Source of the DNA: Sesamum alatum
Taxonomy: Eukaryota; Streptophyta; Magnoliopsida; Lamiales; Pedaliaceae
DNA length: 64,000 nt
Assembly: GCA_034509735.1 (NCBI GenBank)
Contig: JACGWO010000003.1
Coordinates: 34,556,466-34,620,465 of the forward strand
Direction: 5' to 3'
Below, one piece after another: positions 59,444 through 64,000 of the stretch (the first letter of the stretch is position 1; every line of letters starts with the position of its first letter). The notes under the pieces were generated by a model. That model had not been told where the DNA came from. It worked only from the letters and a program-made list of their open reading frames with translations, and made no database searches. A program made the position numbers and the translations under genes.

Positions 59444-59786
59444 GGATAAATTACGACTACCTCTCTTGAGGTTTGACATAATTTTTAATTAAATGTTTGA
59501 AATTGAACATTTTGCCCTTGAATTTTTTATTAAAATTGTAGAAAAATCAGTCGTAGCAAATTGTATTATTGCTTCTCTGTGTAAAAAACTTAACAAACAT
59601 CTTCTTGTGTATTGTAGTCCAAGAAATTTTTAAAATGAAATAAAAATAATTCAGTGCATAAGGGCATTTTTGTCAGTTCACCCATAAAAATGGATGAAAA
59701 TTGGTCATTTGTTAGATGGTTACAAATTTTAAGAGGGTATTTGTATTTATGCCAAAATCAGAAAATGTAGTTGTAATTTATCCTTT
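59444..59786. mobile_element. MITE family A
   Basis: GGATAAATTACGACTACCTC at the left and GTAGTTGTAATTTATCC at the right, with the 9-base flank TTTTTTATA on both sides (59435-59443 and 59787-59795). Confidence 0.7.
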
Positions 59787-60579
59787 TTTTTTATAAGAAC
59801 TTAATCACAATATTATTTTTATTGTAAAAGAAAATTATGGGTTCATTAAATTAAAATTATGATTCGGGTCCAAACGAGACATATACATTTTGGATAATAA
59901 TAATAATAATATAATTCAAGTTCAAAATTCGGGTCAAATTTTGAATTAATTATTGAGCCTAATATGAAGGTTGAATACTAAATTTATATTAGACAAATAT
60001 AGATTGGAATAGTAATTAGTCTCCAATTATAGTAGTCTGCATGCAATTAGGTCAAACGATATTTTATTGAAGTTATTCATTAATTACAATTTGACCAAAG
60101 AGATTAAGAATTGGAAGAGAAACAAAGCACATGGCCATGTTGAATTTGTAGATGAGACGAATTTTTTAAAAAAAAAAAAAAAAAGAAAAAAAAGGAAGAA
60201 ATGAATTATTCGATTCACATGTGGGTGTGAATTAATTATGAAATTAAACTATTTATTGTTGTTGGTCTTGTTTTTGGTATTTTGTGTGAATGATGAAACC
60301 TTACCCATTTTCATGGCATGCATGCACATGGGGGGGCTGGGTTCAAGTGATGTGATGTATACGTATGTGTATATGTATGCATGTCATATTGTCATGTCTA
60401 TATATAATAATGTATAAATATTATTCCAAAACAATTATTAGGTATGGTGTTGGATATATATTGATACGGTTCTTGTTTATAGCTGAATATGCACTATCCA
60501 TCATTTGGAGTTTTCACAAATTTAATAAAAATAGAACAAAAACAATCATTTGGGTATAATTACGAGGCTCCAAATTATA

Positions 60580-61065
60580 GGATAATTACATCGTCCTTCT
60601 ATCAGATTTAGTATAATTACATATAAATTTAATGTAATTTAAAAAATTACACATAATATTCGTGACGTTTGTTTTCGTTCAATGAACAAATTCATCTACT
60701 TGTAAAATTTATAAAATTTGATGACACCAACAAAAAAATTGAATGATAAGATATATTTACCCTCGATTGACTTACATACTTATTGTAGGTTGAACAAATT
60801 CTTTTTACCAAACTACCCTTATAAGGGTGGAGATGTACAATGGTAGTTTGGTCATAAAAAATTTATTTGACGTGCAATAAGTCAATCGATGATAAATATT
60901 ATTCAATTGTTTTGTTGATATCAACAAATTATGTAAAATTCGACCAATGAATAAATTTATTTGTTGAACGAAAATAAATATCAGAGATACAAATGTAATT
61001 TTTAAAATCATGAGAAGTTTACATCTAAGTACATCAAATTTAAGCGAAAGATGGTGTAATTATCC
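60580..61065. mobile_element. Long-TIR foldback MITE, family A2, copy 2
   Basis: GGATAATTACATCGTCCTTC at the left, GGTGTAATTATCC at the right. The core shares CGATTGACTTAC, TTATTGTAGGTTGAAC and CCAAACTACCCTTATAAG with the element at 49887. Confidence 0.7.
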
Positions 61066-61860
61066 CTTAAATTAACCATCCCTTCGTTAAGAGTAAATTT
61101 TTTTATTTTTCATTGTTTGAATTAGCAGACTCTAGTAAATAGGTAAGTTTGTTTTGATAGACACCCTTTATAATATAATTTAATTTAATTTTTCTAGGTC
61201 AATTATTATGTTTGATAGATGCTATATTCGGTATGAATGATCTGGATAATTAAATAATTTATCCAAGCTTCATTTTTTAAAAATTGAAAGTATATGATAA
61301 ATACTTATACAAATTTGAAGTCATGTTTTCGAATCTTATCATACGTATGAGCGTTTATTTATGTTATATAATTTATTATAATTTATTTTAATAATTTTTT
61401 ATTATATTAATGTATCAATCGAGTTAAAATTACTAAAATTTATTAAAATTTAACATATTCATGTAATGAAAGAATTCGGTGTAGAGTTATTTGAAAAAAG
61501 AATAGTGAAAAGTGAAGGCGGTAAGTTAATTGATAATTGATTTGCTTTAGGCAAAGGCAACAAACACACAGAGACAGTAAGTTGGGATTGGTGGAGAGTA
61601 AAGCGATTGTGCCGAACCCAATTAAAATCCGACGTTCAGGGGATCAAGGTGCACCGTGCACCAATCAATTTCAAAATCAGCATAATAATATTATGGAGGG
61701 TGTTTTGGACACCAAGAGCAAGGTGGGTCCCTTCATTTAAATCTTGTGCACTTCAAAAATCATTATATTTGTTGCTTTTCGTATTTCTTTTTTGTTTTAA
61801 TTGCGGCTTGTTAAGTACTTAAGGAGCACTAGAGCGGTCCCGCACTACAAAAATTCAAAA

Positions 61861-62286
61861 GTGATTTACAATAACCTTAACGAGGTTTAACATAATTATA
61901 AATACTTTTTTGTTATTTTAAAAATTATAAATATTTTTATGAGGTTTGTAACCGTCTCACAAATAATTCATTTTCATCCATTTTTATGAGTAAAATGACC
62001 AAAATGCCCTTATGAAAATTGAACTATTTTTTATAATTTTCTAAATTTCTTTGGACAAAAATGCGCAGGGAGAGATTTCTCACGTTTTTTACACAGGGGG
62101 CAATAATGTAATTTGTCTCAGGTGATTTTTCTACGATTTAAAAATGAAAATCAAGGGCAAAATGGACCATTTTAGGCCCTTGGTTAAAAATTACAAACCT
62201 CAGAGGGGTATTTGTAATTTTTAAAATAATAAGAGGGTATTTATAATTATGTCAAATCTCATGGAAAGTCATTGTAATTCTCCCAA
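61861..62286. mobile_element. MITE family A
   Basis: GTGATTTACAATAACCTTAA at the left and AGTCATTGTAATTCTCCC at the right. The interior matches the 23730 copy (ATGCGCAGGGAGAGATTT, GGTTAAAAATTACAAACCTC). Confidence 0.65.
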
Positions 62287-62876
62287 TATTCAATTGAACT
62301 ACTTGATTTAACTTCCTCACTGTAATTTTCTTTTTTTTTTTTTTTTTTGAAATTGATGAATCCAGTTCATTACATTATTTGATATGGCTAAATTTTTACA
62401 AATTATTAAATATATTAATAATTTTAAGTAATTAAAACACACACTATAACTTATACAACTGGTCATTGTATTGTGGTAGAGATATTTAGTTTAAATTTAC
62501 ATTTTTAAAATTTTCGTGTAATTGCACTGTATTAAAATAAATCCAATCCAAATTATTATTATTATTATTACCTCTTATTGTCGGGGCAAGGCAGCTTAAA
62601 GAGCAAGAGAGTTTCTTATTTTTAAGTAGTGTCTATTTCTTTCTTACATAGAAAGAAAATAGTAAATTAGGAGCATTAATTGGGGGGGAAAATAATTATG
62701 GGCCCCCTGCCCCTTAGCGACAGCAGTAGCCTTCCCCCTCCTTCCCACAATAAGTAGCCCCCTCACCTCTCCCGCTTTCTCATTCCCCCCAATCCCCAAT
62801 CCCATTCACTTTCTCTCTCTTCAGCCGCAGCTCTAGAAATTCAATTCCCACACTCGTGACAGTGAGAAAAAGCAAA

Positions 62877-63449
62877 ATGGTAGCTCCGATGAAGTTGATA
62901 CTCTGCATTGCCACCGTCCTCTGCTTTATCACTTCCGCTTACGCCAGAATTCCCGGCGTCTACACTGGAGGACCCTGGGAAGCAGCCCACGCTACCTTTT
63001 ACGGCGGCAGCGATGCCTCCGGCACCATGGGTACTCACACATTCCCTATTTTTTCTTCATGTAATATACACAAATGCTCCGGTTTGCTAAAACCTTTTTG
63101 CTTTTGTGTGTGTGTGTTGTTAAGGTGGTGCTTGTGGGTACGGAAATTTGTACAGTCAAGGCTACGGCGTGAACACAGCCGCACTGAGCACGGCGCTGTT
63201 CAACAATGGGCTGAGCTGTGGGGCCTGTTTTGAGATCAAATGCGACGCGGCGCAGGACGCCAAGTGGTGCACCCCGGGCAACCCTTCCATTCTCATTACG
63301 GCTACTAACTTCTGCCCGCCCAACTACGCGCTGCCGAATGACAATGGCGGGTGGTGCAACCCCCCTAGACCACATTTTGACCTAGCCATGCCTATGTTCC
63401 TCAAGATTGCCGAGTACCGCGCCGGCATCGTCCCCGTTAACTACCGCCG
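62877..63449 (+). CDS. Alpha-expansin, first two exons (runs off the window)
   Basis: Exon 1 is 62877-63030 and exon 2 is 63125-63449, 159 codons plus two bases, ending at a donor (CGCCG|GTAAAT). Expansins loosen cell walls by disrupting contacts between cellulose and matrix glycans. A signal peptide ends about at residue 24 (SAYA). The catalytic-like domain shows [35 protein letters not shown] and the Cys series, then [20 protein letters not shown], which is the alpha-expansin insertion. HFD is at residues 135-137. The intron after VPVNYRR is the conserved one before the cellulose-binding domain. The rest of the window (63450-64000) is intron; the last exon is outside. The start is the ATG in CAAAATGGTAG. 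By neighbourhood it could be the counterpart of Arabidopsis EXPA9 or EXPA3. Confidence 0.95.
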
Positions 63450-64000
63450 GTAAATTCCCTGCTTTGCCCCTTTACATTACACTTGCTGCATGTGTATACG
63501 TTAACATTAATTTATAGCTTCCTCGGTAATGGTGAAAGAATTAACAGTGAGAGCATAATCTTTAGACAGTGTCTAGCAACATGAATGGCCACTGTGTCCA
63601 CTTGAAATGTCCTTTTCTTGCAGTAAAAAACTTTCAAAAATATAATTTCATTGTATAGTCAATTTTTTTAGAATTGTACACAAATGCATTTATCGAATAA
63701 TTAATTTAAGTTCGACCAAATTCAATTTAAGTTAGAATTTCACTTTTATAATATTCAATCTTCCATAATTGAAATGACATTTTGGCTATTTCCTAGTAGG
63801 GGAGCAGCAAAAGTAGCATGAATTCGGTATCTTCTTCACGGGCTTTAACTTTTTTGCCTCCATCTCATCTCCCGTATCAGGGTGTTTTTGGTCATTTTGG
63901 GGGACTAGTAGTCAAGATCCGCAGAGATGTTGGGTGTGGTTTAACTAACAGAATCCTGCTGGCCTCAATTCGGGTATTCTTTAATGTGAATGGACCACTT
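63450..64000 (+). other. Second intron of the expansin gene
   Basis: No sequence like the expansin C-terminal domain (VPCRRxGGIRF) is found up to the window end, so the intron is at least 551 bases. Confidence 0.7.

Larger units (their letters stand above)
56188..62876. other. Intergenic with several MITEs, before the expansin
   Basis: No gene is recognised in 6.7 kb. Five MITEs (listed separately) cover about a third of it. The last 190 bases are CT-rich and are the leader/promoter of the expansin gene. Confidence 0.5.

Overview
This window is nuclear DNA from a flowering plant, almost certainly a eudicot. The genes carry GT-AG introns, the intergenic DNA is AT-rich, the proteins are plant-specific (laccases, GRAS factor, alpha-expansin, FHY1, SIAMESE-related inhibitor), and the spaces are full of LTR retrotransposons, SINEs and MITEs. 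I cannot name the species from the sequence alone.

Layout. 1-4,100: the 3' end of a one-helix light-harvesting-like gene (OHP1), a thaumatin-like protein and a small thylakoid zinc-finger protein (FIP type). 5,700-13,150: a tandem pair of LAC17-type laccases on the plus strand with identical lengths for exons 2 to 5. The second copy has two transposon insertions in its last intron and single-base shifts in its last exon. 13,150-23,080: a transposon nest (solo LTR, two tRNA-derived SINEs, a CACTA-type MITE and a 6.0-kb Ty1/copia element) laid over the duplicated laccase 3' flank and over a truncated ICE1/SCREAM-like bHLH gene fragment that the copia element splits. 24,900-27,040: an FHY1/FHL-type phytochrome A nuclear-import factor and a SIAMESE-related CDK inhibitor. 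27,040-34,700: a 7.7-kb gene-poor stretch. 34,700-36,760: a HAD-family phosphatase. 40,900-43,600: a GRAS factor of the SCL9 type, minus strand. 46,500-49,300: an oxysterol-binding-protein-related gene (ORP3C type), minus strand, ten coding exons, intact. 49,300-62,870: mainly MITEs, a LINE remnant, a small possible gene at 53.8 kb and a 1.4-kb Mutator-like element with a GC-rich core. 62,877 to the end: the first two exons of an alpha-expansin.

These genes are not an operon-like functional unit; they are neighbours by descent. From memory, the order OHP1, thaumatin-like, FIP, FHL, SMR, HAD, expansin resembles Arabidopsis At5g02120 to At5g02260, and FHY1, SCL9, expansin resembles the sister block near At2g37640 to At2g37680. 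The laccase pair and the ICE1-like fragment stand out as local additions. Themes include wall biology (laccases, expansin), chloroplast biogenesis (OHP1, FIP) and light and growth control (FHY1, SMR, SCL9).

No convincing new defence or biosynthetic system is visible. The most rewarding parts are the transposon nest with readable insertion history, the disrupted ICE1-like relic, the decaying or mis-assembled second laccase, and the Mutator-like element with an unexplained GC-rich cargo. Single-base shifts at conserved positions in several genes raise a real question of assembly error versus pseudogenisation.
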